From Batrachochytrium dendrobatidis JAM81 (taxonomy: Eukaryota > Chytridiomycota > Chytridiomycetes > Rhizophydiales), in contig NW_006281099.1 in assembly GCF_000203795.2 (NCBI RefSeq), forward strand, positions 2,359,774 to 2,423,773: 64,000 nucleotides of DNA, read 5' to 3'. Shown piece by piece: positions 11,551 to 24,898 of this stretch. Positions within the stretch are counted from its first letter, which is position 1; each line of letters opens with the position of its first letter. Position numbers and translations under genes: made by a program. Below the pieces are notes generated by a model. The model ran no database searches, was not told the DNA's origin, and saw nothing but the letters and a program-made list of their open reading frames with translations.

Positions 11551-14500
11551 CAACACACATTATCAAAAAGGCCATTTCAGATTTGGTTCATGTAACTCTA
11601 AATGATAAACATATCATTCTAGACGAGACAAGCATTATTACCGAAGAGGGCTTTCCATTCGAAACTTCAGTTGAAATCATTCATGATAGCCGACATGTAA
11701 ACTCTGCTGGCCGATCCTTTACTATTTTTCATATCGATAAGCCATTGATACCATTAGATTCCAGCGCCAGTCCAGTTTCAGATTCAAGTGTATCCAACTT
11801 TGTTTTAGATGACAAGAGCCTTATCCTTTTACTCAGATCTATACCTTCCGGTGATCGTACAATCGATTTTATGATGGAGCGTATCACCCTTTTTAATGAT
11901 ATTGCAATATTGATGGAAACAGTTGAAACCATTCAAGAAGATATTCAAAAACTGTTAAATGACTGCTTCAATATACTCAGCTCTCACGGAGAACAGGCTT
12001 TGCTACCCCTGTTGAATCAAAAGAATATTTCTTGGGATATGCTTTTTCAGTTGGTCGAAACATTTGTGATGGAACACACGTATGAGATTGTTTTTTACAA
12101 AATCACGGCGTCGTATCGTGCACGCGATCTAGCCATTATGGATATTGTTTCTCAGTGCCAGCATCTTGATTTGTGCCAGATGGGTCTTCCACCTCAATTT
12201 GGACCAAGTTTACTTGAAGCGTCCAAAGTAAGTTTTGCAACTTTTAATATTGTTTGAATCTGGTGGCATGTTTAATTGTGCGTTGCTTTACTGCGTCTAT
12301 CAACAGTGTTGTTTTTTGAAGCTGTATCCTTATTTAATGATTTACGAGACTCATTTTGTTGAATATTTGACTGCGTACAGATTTTTCAAGAAGTAGCAGT
12401 GCTACGAACACCTCATGAAAAAATCAAATGCCTTTCTCATAGCATTCAGGCTCTCAGCCAAACTTCATCAACCAACACTAACTCGTCAAATGCTTCGACG
12501 CTTGTTTTGACAAGTGACTATCTTGTTCCACTGCTAATTCTTATTATTATTCGCAGCAACCCTCTTAACATGCACTCAAACTTTGTTTACATGAAATCGT
12601 TTAGTTTCGAGTTTGATGTTGATTCTGGCGAATACGGATACATTCTTTCATCTTTAGAAGCAGTACTTCAATACATTGAGAATAGTCATGATCATATGGT
12701 GGATCAATCAAATCGATGCATTAAATTTTTAAATGCCGCGCGTGCAAGTGATCTTGATACTTTAAAGCACTATCTTGAAAGCGCATCTCCTGATTCGGAT
12801 GATGTTATTCCTACAGGTCGTGGATCTCAGCACAGCGTTACAGCAACTCCACGTCGGATTATCGACTGTCGAGATTGGGAGGGAAAAAATGCTTTGGTTA
12901 CTGCATGTAGATACTCACAGACTGCTGCCATCAAAATCTTGCTGGAGCATGGATTGGACTCTAATCAGCCAGATTATATTGGAAATACTCCTTTACACTA
13001 TTGTGCGAAATTCAATCTTACTGAAAGTGCTCATTTATTAATATCCAAAGGTGCAGATACAACCACTCGGAACAATCTTGGGCAAACTCCGTTATTTTTA
13101 GCTGTGGCAGCATCAAGCGATGATATGATTGATTTGCTAGCATTTCCAAAAAAAGTTTTGAATATCCCCACTAGTTCTGGAGATACCGTGCTTCATTGTG
13201 CTTTGACTGCTCAAATGGTTGCAAAGCTGATGGACCTTGGTGCCAATCCGAACATAAAAAATAACAACGGACTAACACCGATTCTTTTTCACTGCCACAT
13301 TGGTCAGTCCAATATCGCACAAGTATTCATTGAAAAGGCAAAAGTTCCTGGTATTACAGTGGATTTGACATGCCATGATTTACATCGTCGAAATATTATA
13401 CATATATGCGCTTTGCGTGGATCACTGGGAATTGTTCAACTCATTTTATCTCTATCCAAAAACGTATCCCCTGAAACCAACATAGCTGCAGAGCAAGTTG
13501 AGACCGTTCCAGCTCAAAAGCGCTGTTTTGCTATCGACTTGAACTTTCAAACACTTCGTGGCAATACTCCGCTGCATCTTGCCTGCTTATCAGGAGAATT
13601 GGAAATTGTATCCGAGTTGCTGCACGCTGGTGCCGATCCGACGCGAAGAAACTTTACAAACAAACATGCGGCAGACTTGACTCAAAACGACGATATTCGT
13701 AGTTTAATTGAGGGTAAATGATTGCAAATATGCTACTCATCAGTAAAACATGCGCATTTGAACTTGGGCTAATCTTTACTGAATCTTTTGAATACGTTTA
13801 TATTTAGACTATTCGCTATTTTTCAAGCCACCACCGCAAGGAGAAAAGTTGGTTGCCAAGGTTGTGCGTGCACAGCTTATAGATTCGGGCATTCTTTTTT
13901 TTATCAAATCAGGTCAATATCAAGACTTTAACACCATTCAAACCGTTGTTCGGACATTGAGTGATTTCGGACTCATCCGAAGTCAGCTGCTTGTTGAGCA
14001 TCCAGAGATAGGCGTTCCTGATATGCGTGAGCTATTTAGCAACCCGGCATGGGTCTATGAGAATGTAAAATCAGGCCCAAGTTCTCGGTTTCTCAAAAAA
14101 ATTGTTCGACGACTGGACAAATTTTTAACTTATCTGATTCGCCATAATGTGTTTTCTCACCATGAACTGACGACGGAATTTTTGGTTGTAGCAGAGTTGG
14201 AACCAGATATGATGTATGCACGGAGTCACTCCAAGTTGGACTATATAGGCGATTCAGTAAGATCTTGCTACTACCCTTATGTGGAGGATTTAGTTCAAAA
14301 ATCAATCAAATTTGAAGAGGAAGGCTCAAGGTTGATGGCATTGCATTCACTGGTGCGGGAGGTAGGGATCAAAGTCCGTAATGTAGGAAAAGCGCGAAAA
14401 GGTATTGCTTGATTGAACATAGTTTGTGATTATATTTGCTTTAAATATAGACAACTCACGTATGTGTGACACCTTGCTTATATGTTTATTAACGGTATCA

Positions 14501-15244
14501 CGCAGTTCTTGGATTTCAATTACGAGTTTTACGCCATCATTTGTCTGAGCCTGGAGTCACATTTTTTAAAGATAAACTTTACATTACAGAAACGTTTTGC
14601 AAGTCGGCAAAATTAATATTGGATCAAGTAGGGCTTTTGTTTTATCATCTGTATAAATGTTATATACTGCTTTGAAACTATCTACTGCTAACTATCTCTT
14701 GCATGATTTCAATATCCTACATTCATATGGGTTACAGAGCACCGCAGAGATTCAAGAAACAGGAGATTTTTTCCTGGAATGTGTTTATGAACTTTCTGGA
14801 TCACGGCAAGGCCTACTACACTATCATCATATTTCCGAGGAATATGTTGAGTTGGTTCAGCAATTAGACACCATCCACACAACCATGGAGCGCCTTCAGA
14901 CACAAGCAAGTAAATTTGGATCTGAAGATACTGTCCAAAAACTTAGCGAGACGTACTACGAGCATTCAAAAATGGCAATGGTTGTGGAGAACAAGGCGTG
15001 TTACTTGAACCATGTTACAAAATCATTGTCGGATGACGTCGAGTGGTTTCAAAGTGTAGGATTTACTCTTGTTTCAAAAAGATCAAGTAATTTAACTAAC
15101 ATTGTCATTATCTGTACTATATATGAATGTGTTTAGTATCATACTTCTATGATTGAAGAGCAACTTGCATCATATGTCCAACAGCAGGTATTCATGGAAA
15201 AAGAATTGATGGAAATATTTACTAAAGCATTACAGCACTGTTAG
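11551..15244 (+). CDS. VARP/Vrl1-like protein: VPS9 + ankyrin repeats + PX + BAR
   Basis: The first exon is not identified; the first supported exon begins after TATTTAG at 11551 (THIIKKAISDLVHVTLND) and ends at 12227. The exon from 12381 holds the end of a VPS9 domain (DYLVPLLILIIIRSNPLNMH, then GEYGYILSSLEAVLQYIE) and about six ankyrin repeats (for example GNTPLHYCAKFNLTESAHLL). The exon 13808-14400 carries a PX-type region whose end reads RRLDKFLTYLIRHNVFSHHE. A tiny exon near 14448 and one from about 14507 lead into a helical BAR-like region (STAEIQETGDFFLECVYELS). The last exon is 15137-15244. VPS9 domains activate Rab5-type GTPases. Yeast Vrl1 has a similar set of modules and pairs with a SNX-BAR partner, so a role on endosomes is the natural inference. 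Confidence 0.75.
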
Positions 15245-15287
15245 GCCGGCACTGCTACATGTGATATCATTGATCTGAAATAATTTA

Positions 15288-15713
15288 TAGCCATATTCAC
15301 GTAAAATGGAACACATCTCTATTTATCTTGCAGTGATTGTGTCCATTTTACTTTGAAATAAACAATGGCTGGATATTCGTTGTTTCCCTACTACAAATTG
15401 ACTTTACTAGACATTCTCAATTTTTTAAACACAACATCCATCGTATGATGCACACAGTCAAACTATCCATTTTCTACTTTTTACACAGCCGTGCATTGCA
15501 TAATCATCAAGTCTGAAACCAAACTCACTCATTACAGTTCAGATATTGGACTCGATTGTCTCGAGTCTGTACAAATTCCAACTGCTTTATACAGAAATAA
15601 GCACAAGATTGGTGAATTTTGTCAAGGAATTCAGAGGGTACAATGTGTCTAGTAAACCTCATCAAATTATTATTTCATGAGATTGAAATCCTTACTTTGC
15701 GTGAATACGGCTG
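15288..15713 (+). mobile_element. MITE-like element, copy 3 (complete)
   Basis: 426 bp with left end TAGCCATATTCACGTAAAAT and right end TTTGCGTGAATACGGCTG, flanked by TA on both sides. It begins 43 bp after the stop codon of the VPS9 gene. The right 343 bp are nearly identical to copy 2 at the other end of that gene, while the left ~80 bp differ clearly. That mosaic pattern suggests gene conversion or recombination. The coiled-coil gene on the other strand ends just beyond it. Confidence 0.8.
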
Positions 15714-15760
15714 TAATAGTAGATTCTTAATAGTGGCCAAATGAAATGCATGGTTTATTA

Positions 15761-18700
15761 TCAAGTTACGGGTTTTCCTCCAATAATGAGCCCATCCAAT
15801 CCCTATTTTACAAAACAAGAGTATTGAATCAGACTCTAATAACAACTGTTGCACAATACAATATGTTTGTAGAACGTGTATAAATTTACTAACCCTTGAT
15901 ACTTTAGCGCGAGATGTCTTGATACGAGACTCGATATCTTTGCGTCTTTCATTATATATCATGACTGAACCTTGTGTCATAGTGGATGTAATTGGCCGTG
16001 CCTGTAAACCACAATTAGCATGGCAATCATTGAATAGATATAAATGATACAAAATATGATCAATTATATCAATTAATAGGCATAGTAAAAATTTACCGTA
16101 TTAGGAGGAACATAGACCATAGGCTTGCATGCAGGTACATCAGTAATTGGCACAAGTTTTTGTGCCTGCTCATGGTACATTTTGGCAACTGCCAAATTTG
16201 CATCATCTAACTTGGCATATAATGGAGTCTAAATTCAACAAAAAATGCCAATTTGATTAATCAACTATGCAATTAATATTGACATTTGGCTTATAAACCA
16301 TACCACCTTTTGCCATGGTCCTGAAACATTCTCTGATACTTGATCAGCATTGGCCAATGCACGGAACTCGCCTGTGGAAAATGCTTTTGAAAGATTTTTG
16401 AATCGTTTGAGGTATCTATAAAATAAGATTGCATGCATGATAAAAATAATTTAGTTTGATTTAAAACACTACAGCATGATGACCTATTGACAATCAGACT
16501 CACACATATCCTCGCTCAAGCTCAACGTTACTTTGAAGTGTACGTACTGGAGAATGAACATCTGGAGCACGAGAAAGCTTATTCTAAAAGTGTATTATAC
16601 AATATGCTGATCAGAATCCACATATATTTATAAGCAATGACTAGATTGAAACTTACTCCTTTGTCGGGAATTCTCGCTTTGATGATTGAATGCCCGCCAA
16701 CCATTTGTTGATTTCTAAGTATTAAAAATGCACATGATATTAATACAATATCTTAGTATACCTGCTTTAAAAACTTTGCCAAACAAGGAAAATGCAAATT
16801 ACCCAATAGAATTTCGACGATGTGTTTCTAGCGTTGTAGTATCGTCTTCATCAACTATGAGTACAGTAAGCATTCAAATATTACCAATTTTAACCAAATA
16901 ATCGTGTAGTACATATCCAACCAAAAGCTCCAATGATTTACCAATCTTGGCAAGACGCTTGGCGCGATCTTTGGCTGCCTGTCTAGATCTACCAGCCAGG
17001 AATTCTTCAAATGTGTGGGTCTTCAAACAGTATATCAGTTACAGCTATTCAAATGATATTTTTACAAATACAAACCATTTAGTTGACAACACGACAAGTA
17101 TAAACTGGATTTACCATTTCGTTGAATTCTTGAGTTCTTCTGGACATTTCTTTTTCAAGAAATTCAATCATCTTTTCCCTCTCTCTAAGCTTTTTGGTCA
17201 TAAGCTGATTTTCATTTAAAGCCGCGTCATATTTTGTCCCAAGCTCATCAAATTCTGAATGCAAGTTTGCTGTTCCCTAAAATGTTTTATACAGATAATT
17301 CAAACAATAAGCAAAACTATCAACATGTAAAGTAATCAAACTGTGAGCCAGCATACTCTTGATAGACGCTTGAGCATATTTTCAATCGAATTTTCTCCTT
17401 CTCCTTTGGCATTCAGATTCAAGCGAATCACTTTGTGTCGCAAATGTTCTTTTTCTTGGGCCAGAATGGATATTCTGTCATTTGCATCTGCAATTTTTTT
17501 CTATTTTTCAAATATTAGTTTAAATTGGATTAGCGATTTACAAACTAAAAATCAGATTCATATTTGCCGACCAACAAATAATCGCAAAAACATCAACCAA
17601 TAACAAACCTGATGATCCTGCTCAATCTTTTGTTTTGATTCATCACGCTCGGTGATTGTTTTGTTTTTGACATCAATAGTATTCATAAGCTCTTTGATGC
17701 GAGACTCCATTGTTTTCAAATGCGCTTGTAATTTTTCAGTTTTGGACTCTAAACTGACGTTTTGTCGCTGAAGAAGAAGAATCACACTTTTAGATTCAGA
17801 ATCATGTTCAGATTTAACTCGCTCCAACTCTTTGACATGCTCCTTTCGGGTATTCTCCATATCCTATTCACAGGAAATATTAGCATTAGCAGATTTGTTG
17901 GTGCATATTTCATGGACAATATCCACAGCACGTTTAAACATCAATACATTACAACATCTTGGCTGAAAATTAAAACTACTTACAAGCTCATGCTTTTGCA
18001 TAATGCTTTGTAGATCTGATCCTTCAATCAACGCCATAATTTTTGCATCTTTAGCCACCATCATATCGGAATAAAACTTGTCCTTGGCTTGAATTACATA
18101 CATGATCTCTTGCTCATATCGTGATGCTTGTGACGTAATTTCGTCTTCAAGTTTTATCATTTCCATATTAAATAGTAGCTCAGCAGTTGATCTATACTCA
18201 TCAAACTGAGTTTGCATGGCTGACAAGATATTCTAATGTTGAGAATTACGTCACCACTCAATGTGTTAGTTTTTTGGAAATCCATTGAACTGGCGCTTGA
18301 GATGAAATTAGGCCAGTCATTGTTTTGAAAATACGCACCTGGTACTCCATCATTAAACGCTTTTTTTCTTCAAATGATTGATTTTTGTGATCTTCAAACT
18401 CTGTCTTGAGACTCTCATACTCTGCTTGTTGTATTGCTCGAAATGATTCGTTTTCAAGCTTGGTTATTTGAATAAATTCATCGTATTCTCTTCGTGTACC
18501 TTCAATCAACTGGTGTATTGTATCGTGTTAATAAGCATTTTATCATAAATCAATTAAACTTGAGTACTTTCTATTGCTCTAAAGCAATGGACATTCAAAA
18601 ATTGATTCATCCAAATAGCTGCATACCCCTTCAACACCTTGTAACTGATTCTGTTGAGAGTTGTGAACGCGATTTGCTTCTATTGCAATGTCTATCATTT

Positions 18701-19811
18701 GTTGTTTCATCGCTAGCCGAGATCCTTCAAGATTTTTGATCTGCAGTTGATACATTTCAACTTCCTCCGGTGTAGATTCTGCCAATATTTATACACAATA
18801 GGATCATGTAGTTTAATTACATATAGCCATTTAATTATATATTAATTGCTTACCCTTTTTAGGAACCGGTATGGTTTCTTTTAGTTCAGCCGCATTTTTA
18901 AACTCGCGCAGCTGTTTTACTTCTTCCATGATTTCGCTATTTTCCTTTGTCAATGCATCTAAACCGTGATTTGATATCGTATATATGATCAAAATAAATC
19001 GTAATTGATACTATACCTGTTAATAAACTCAATTGGTTTATAAAATAGCCAATTTAAGCTTACTTACAAACTTTTTTGGTCTCCTCATCAAAGATCAAAT
19101 GGGATTTGTTAAGCTCCTCCTGTAATTGCTTGATTTCTGTTTGCTGCCGATCAATAGAAAATTCTGCTTCTTTCAAGTCCTTGATTTTGCTGGATGAAGC
19201 GACCTCCAACTAAAACATCAAAATGCGACAAGATATTAGAGGTTGCAACTTGATTTTATCAGCCGAGCTCCGCTCATTTGCATTTATTGAAACTGCTTGT
19301 CATGTAGACATGTATTGATATTTACCTCGCTTTTTCTCTCGATAGTTTTTTTAGAAACCTGCGTCGGACCCTATTGAATTGATATTAATCATATTACAAT
19401 CCAACAAATACAGAGTAATCAACGATATTGTAAGTCCATGATTTTTGCATAGTATTCATTGATAATACGTAAATCAAAATGCTTACCGATATTGGACGTT
19501 GGGTATGCTTTGCATCCATGTCAACCTTAATCCGTAACTGCCTTATTTCTTCTTCTACATTTTCTAAAAGGTTGGCTTTGTTGTACAACTATACCAATAA
19601 TATTGCGAATTCATTTAAAAGTATATCAAATGATTAAAACCACATTGAGATTTAAAACAACTGTGCTATGACAGATGGTCGAGATAGATATATCTGAAGT
19701 TGGTTGGAGTATGATATACCGTACTTCACGCTGCTGAGCAGTGTATCGTGCTCGAAGCTCGTTGTTTTCTTTAAACAGACGCTGCAGAAAGTCGGATTCT
19801 GCCTTGTCCAT
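15761..19811 (-). CDS. Long coiled-coil protein of unknown family
   Basis: About 15-17 exons separated by short introns. It starts at ATG 19811 (MDKAESDFLQRLFKENNELR) and ends at 15761 with GLDGLIIGGKPVT. Nearly every exon before about 17.0 kb encodes charged heptad-type helix, for example ENVEEEIRQLRIKVDMDA, ENSEIMEEVKQLREFKNA, REKMIEFLEKEMSRRTQEF and FEEFLAGRSRQAAKDRAKRL. The last ~200 residues (from about 16.9 kb down) are less regular and more basic. I do not recognise the family. Long coiled-coil proteins of this kind in zoosporic fungi are often centriolar or axonemal; that is inference only. It is divergent from the WD40 gene, with a truncated element between them. Confidence 0.6.
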
Positions 19812-20462
19812 TGTTGGACGCCTATCAAGTAATTAGTTTTTAAAGTGAAACTGGCTCCATAGTCTGTTGATTTATAGCCGTATCCACGTAAAATGGAACA
19901 CTTGTATTTTGCAATGACCATTTTGCTTTGGAATGAACAATGGTTAAATGCTCGTTATGCTTTCCTATTAAGAGTTGACTTTACTAGACACTTTTCTTGT
20001 GTTTGGAATTGCTCGACAAGCAAGTTTATTCTTTATTACACCAAAACAATTCTCGACAGTGTTTTAAAATGAACAATATGAAGCAATGTAATGGAACTAT
20101 ATCTCGTGATATTATTGTCTGTTGAACGATTGGTAAACCATGGTGAGAGAGAGTTGAAGATTGAACAAGTGACAAGAGTTTGTACGCCAACTTAAACCAA
20201 TCGTGCAGTTTTACAAATATAATTCATGGTTTCAAAAGGCTGAGGCAGTAATCTGTTTGATGCTGCTAAAATGGTTTAAAAACACAATAAAATTGATCTG
20301 AAATATGAATAAATGTCTATCTGCCCATTGGTATCCCTTTTTCGGGCTAAATTAACTATTTTTAGAAATATTCGTATATACTGGTCATCACATCTTGGCT
20401 GACATTCAAACGCGTTTAGCAAATTAACTGCCATAATCTTGAAGGTTTGTCTAAAATTTAAA
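19812..20462. other. Divergent promoter region with truncated MITE (copy 4)
   Basis: A 650 bp spacer between two divergent genes. From about 19875 it contains an element end (TAGCCGTATCCACGTAAAAT) and about 60 bp of family interior including TTGGAATGAACAATGGTTAAAT. No right terminus was found, so the copy is truncated or has decayed. It begins about 64 bp upstream of the coiled-coil gene's ATG. The rest is AT-rich and featureless. Confidence 0.6.
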
Positions 20463-23400
20463 ATGCCGCTCTATACTGGTGCTGAAATCAACCTTCCAAA
20501 TTTTCATATTCCCAGTGCAGCCCCATTGCTACATAAACTATCAAGATCTGATACATATGGAATACGAGGTATAACTATGATATGATATATGTGAATGGTT
20601 TGCAGTGGTGGAAACCTGATACATAGCATCTGCCTTGTTTAAACTTTAACTCGCTTTTGTTTAGATGTATCAGATGAAATATATTGAAACGCTCACATAT
20701 TGCATAGAAAACTGATACTTCAATCAACACATATCTATATTGATATATTGTACCCTTGGATTGTGTTTGTCATAATAACTTACCATCTACTTTAATTCAT
20801 GTCAAACCACTCAGCCTATGATGCATCTCTTGGTGGTCGAAATATACGCGTTGCCAACCGTCGTATTGTGATTTCTACTCTTAAAAAGAGTCTGGCATTT
20901 GACTCTTCCATATCATGTTTTGACATCAATATCATGGCTGGTATTTTGGCAATATGTATTGGCAAAATGATTCATGTTTGGAACTGCGAGACGTATATAT
21001 TAAAAAATTCTGTAAGTTGACTTGTCCAGTTGTTGGTGTCAGCAGGGCTTGTAACGGTAAATCTATATATACTAAGGCATGTTCAAAACTTGATACGTTA
21101 TATCAATACAAAAGCTTGGAAAGGCAGGAGGAAGTTTGCATAAAGATTCGATTCTTTCTTGCTGTATCAATCTAATTGGTACAAAGATGGCAACCTGTGG
21201 AAATGACCAAAGGATTATTGTCTGGAGTCTAGAACAGTGGAAGTCAATCAAGTAAGAATACTCCAATTCTAATACAAAATCAATCTACTTGCAAAGCCAC
21301 ATTGATCCATCATGATTCAACTCATACTTTAATGGTTTTAATAGATTGTTGGAGGGACATAGAGGCGCTGTTTATCAAGTAGAGTTTAGTGTTGATTCTG
21401 AATATATTTATTCATCCTCAGACGATGGCCGTGTTGTCAAATGGGATTGGAAATCAGGCAAGTTCTTGATGTTGTGCACTGCCATAATATAAACCTCAAA
21501 TAACCAAACTGACAACTCACAATAATGGTTGCAGGGTCAATGATTAATACATGCATGAGGCACCCATTTGCAGTCCGATCGTTTGATTTCAACTTTGAAC
21601 GTCCTGAAATCATTGTTTGTGGTCGGTCGGATGGTTATGTCACAGTTTGGAACATTGATCATTTTCTGCGAATAGACAACATCATTCCAGATCCCAATTG
21701 GATGCAAAATACCATAGACGATCATCTTATTGGGTGGGCTGATAAAGATAAAAACCACTCTGGCTCGATTCTTTGCGTAAGAGTATCTCCAAACAATCGA
21801 TACCTTGCTACAGGTGCAAGCGACAACACATGCAAGATATGGAATATAATATCTTATAAAAAAAGTTTGGATACGGTTCAACGCGAATTGCAGCAAGCGG
21901 ACGCTATTTTAAAAAAACTTAACGGATATATTGATGTGACAGATACCGTATATGACGAGCAACTCAAATATCAAGAGTATAGTACACTTAAAATTGGCGA
22001 AGTTTCATTGAGTTCTGGATATCATGCTGATCTTCGTTGCACATTACGCCACGAAGCACCCGTATTGAGCGTCCGATTTACTTGTAGCTCTGATATTACT
22101 GTGACCGGTTGTATGGATTCTACTTGTAGACTATGGTCTAGCAGACGTGGCGAACTGTTGTTTCAAATCAACACACCCGCACCAGTAACAATGGTTCAAG
22201 TTGATATATGCGACCACATCTACCTATCATGTCAAAATCGACTTTTAATCTTTGGAATCAAAGCATTGTTCAAGGAAGACGATCTTCCTCTTTACTGGCA
22301 GCATTCAGAAATTAAACAGCGAGTAGAGCACATCATGGCTGGAAAAAACACCACGCGCACTGTATCTACCAATCAACCTGTGTTGCCATTAGCGTTGAGA
22401 ACTGTATCCTTGAATGAGTTGCGACGTCTGATTGCACATGGATTGGTTCTTCCACGGTTTCTTGAAACACTGTCAAACCAATTCAATGAATCCAACAATA
22501 AACAGTTGGAAATCAATATGCGACGGTATAATGTCAGTGGACGACAGGTTTTACGGCTTATTACAAACAGCAAATTCCATCCAAAAGACATTCTTAAAGC
22601 ACTTTCATCAAAAGGAAACACATCAATTTTATATTCGCTTATTTTACATGTAATTTTTAAATGCCTAAAAGAGTTTACTATACACTTGAGTTTTGTATTT
22701 GAAATGCTGGGTTTATATTAACAGAGTTATAAAAGGCTGATATTGATTGTGCGTTTGGGTTAATCTGAATGATTATTTAGGGAAATGCTATTACGGGATA
22801 CATGCTTAAACTTGGATACGAACAGCTCGATGACAATCGCGACAAATCACAAATTCAAATTGATTTTCGAGACTTTCAGCCTCCATCACTTTTCCAAAGA
22901 AACAAAGATCGTCATATGCGTGAGTTTCAATTTACTGTTTTGATTGTGAGATCCAGCTATGAATCATTACGTATTGTTTTGCCCATAATGCTGTCGATTA
23001 AACTTTGGTTTGTATTATTATTTGCAATGAAAAACAGATAGCAAACCTCATGGCGATTTTGATTATGAAAAATGGTGGCAAGGATGGTATTCGGAGAAAG
23101 ATCAAGATAACATGGACAATGATTATGACGATGAAGATGACGAATTGGGTGCTCGACCACCAACCCAGCCTAAAGGAAAAGTGCTTCATTTTATTCCTTC
23201 AATGCAAATGAAGCTACTCAAAGGTATTTTTGCAAAAATAACTTTGACTCATAGTTTCATTATATGCTACTATTTGGTTTGATTGTTGACACGTGGATAT
23301 ATTTATAAATGCAGATCTCAAGGCAAAACGAGATGTCAAGCCAATATTTTTGCGTCAACTAGCAGTGGAAACCGAGCAAGGTCGTATATTTCCCAACTTT

Positions 23401-24161
23401 GATCCACATGACAATATTTTGGATCAGCGAGTATGTTATATTTGATAATCCGTTAGATTCTTAAGCGTGCTGTAATCAATCATAAAGCAATTGGCGTTGA
23501 GCCTGTATTAATAGCTAAGATAATTGGTTTTCTGATATCACTATAGCCCATTCTTCCTAAGCATGCTGTCCCAAAACAGGGTGTCCGGTTTAATGAAAGG
23601 TAAAGATTGCAATATTTTGACTGTATTTATTCTGTGTAATATTCACTCTGGTATTTTTGGCTGTAATAAATAGTATTATAGGGAAAAGTAATATTGGCAA
23701 ACGACAAGATGCAAGAGTGAGTTTTGCGTACTTGCGTTGACTCGAATCTATTTTAGTCCTTTCATTGACGTGAATTCGACTAATCCTTTATAACATGTGG
23801 TGGAATTTAAATAATAGGAACGAGATAATGGGCCGAGACCAGTTCCACTGGGTGAATACGCTACGTGGAAAGAATCACTCAGCAGTTCACAAACGATTTT
23901 TAAACCAGAAAGGTATCCCAATTTTTCTATACAAATTGCATCACATATTCAAAGCGTGCAGTCACCATGGAGTACTGAAAATACTAACATATGCCTTGAA
24001 ATCTAAATTCTAGATATTTCCAAGCCCGAGGTTTGAACGTCACGTTTGATGCAGATCATTCAGCCGCAGTAATAGGCTTGCCAAGTAGCAATGAGCTTCA
24101 AACTCACGGACATGTATTTTTTGAGCCAATTCTTATCAGACAGAATCGTGATAGAGTATGA
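20463..24161 (+). CDS. WD40-repeat protein, unknown family
   Basis: Exon 1 begins at ATG 20463 (MPLYTGAEINLPNFHIPS) and ends before GTATAA. Later exons encode WD40 blades: ILAICIGKMIHVWN, MATCGNDQRIIVWSLEQW, IYSSSDDGRVVKWDW, IIVCGRSDGYVTVWN, YLATGASDNTCKIWN and VTGCMDSTCRLWSSRRGELL. After the propeller comes a helical part and an acidic patch (NDYDDEDDELGARPP). Short exons from about 23.3 kb follow (DLKAKRDVKPIFLRQLAVET, PILPKHAVPKQGVRFNER). The last exon (24010-24161) gives YFQARGLNVTFDADHSAAV and ends at TGA 24161. About 14 exons. WD40 scaffolds serve many complexes. A flagellar role is possible but not shown. Confidence 0.65.
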
Positions 24162-24447
24162 TTAGATGTTTTTAGTGTACAAACAGTCTGCGTATTAAAG
24201 TGAAAGCATGAACTAACAGATTACTTGAATATTTATGAAACGGAATTTCTGCGACATTAAAACAGGATGAAAAGCATCAAATGGTAGTAGGTGAGCAGGT
24301 TGCTCATCAAGACGGGGTTTTAGGACAGCCAAGTTTAGCATGATGACTATTTCCCAAAGTAGCACTGGCCGTCTAGAATTTAAATTGAAAATAAATTTCA
24401 AGTGATTCTTGGACTACGATTCTGCCAAGAATAATGGTGGCAAATAT

Positions 24448-24861
24448 TTAGCGAGTTGGAAATATGAATTTGTGAATTTCATCACCATTGAATCGCTGCA
24501 TATTTTGTGGTACAGTAAATACTAGATTAAACAAGTCCAAGTTTTTGAACATTACTCAGGCTGGTGATGAGTTGCACTTTCACGACCAAAGCCTGGTATT
24601 CAAAAATCCCTCGATATTGCACGACACTCACAACTTCAGATGAGGTATTCTCAATAACCAACACCAATAATCATGTATGTAACAGACATTACCATGAGTA
24701 ATCGAGTTATAATTATCCTTATAGATCCACTTGAAGCATTTCTAATCAAAAATGATAACGTACATGAGCCCCGTTGTAAGCGTCCATCATGGCGGACATG
24801 ACCTTGATTTTGGCACATTTCTTTGCAAACCCATCATTGGAATCTTGAGAGATATGCATAT
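24448..24861 (-). CDS. Small three-exon gene, unrecognised (about 87 residues)
   Basis: A consistent in-phase model exists. Exon 1 runs from ATG 24861 (MHISQDSNDGFAKKCAKIKV, then MSAMMDAYNGAH) to a GTACGT donor. Exon 2 starts after TTATTGAG near 24647 (NTSSEVVSVVQYRGIFEYQA) and ends before GTAATG. Exon 3 starts after AATCTAG (IFTVPQNMQRFNGDEIHKFI) and stops at 24448. The frames look protein-like and the phases agree, but I do not recognise the product. Its start lies only about 40 bp from the edge of the 0.93 kb direct repeat, so upstream exons may have been separated from it. Confidence 0.35.
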
Positions 24862-24898
24862 CAATAATGATTGATGGGTACTTGTGTCAATAATTCAT

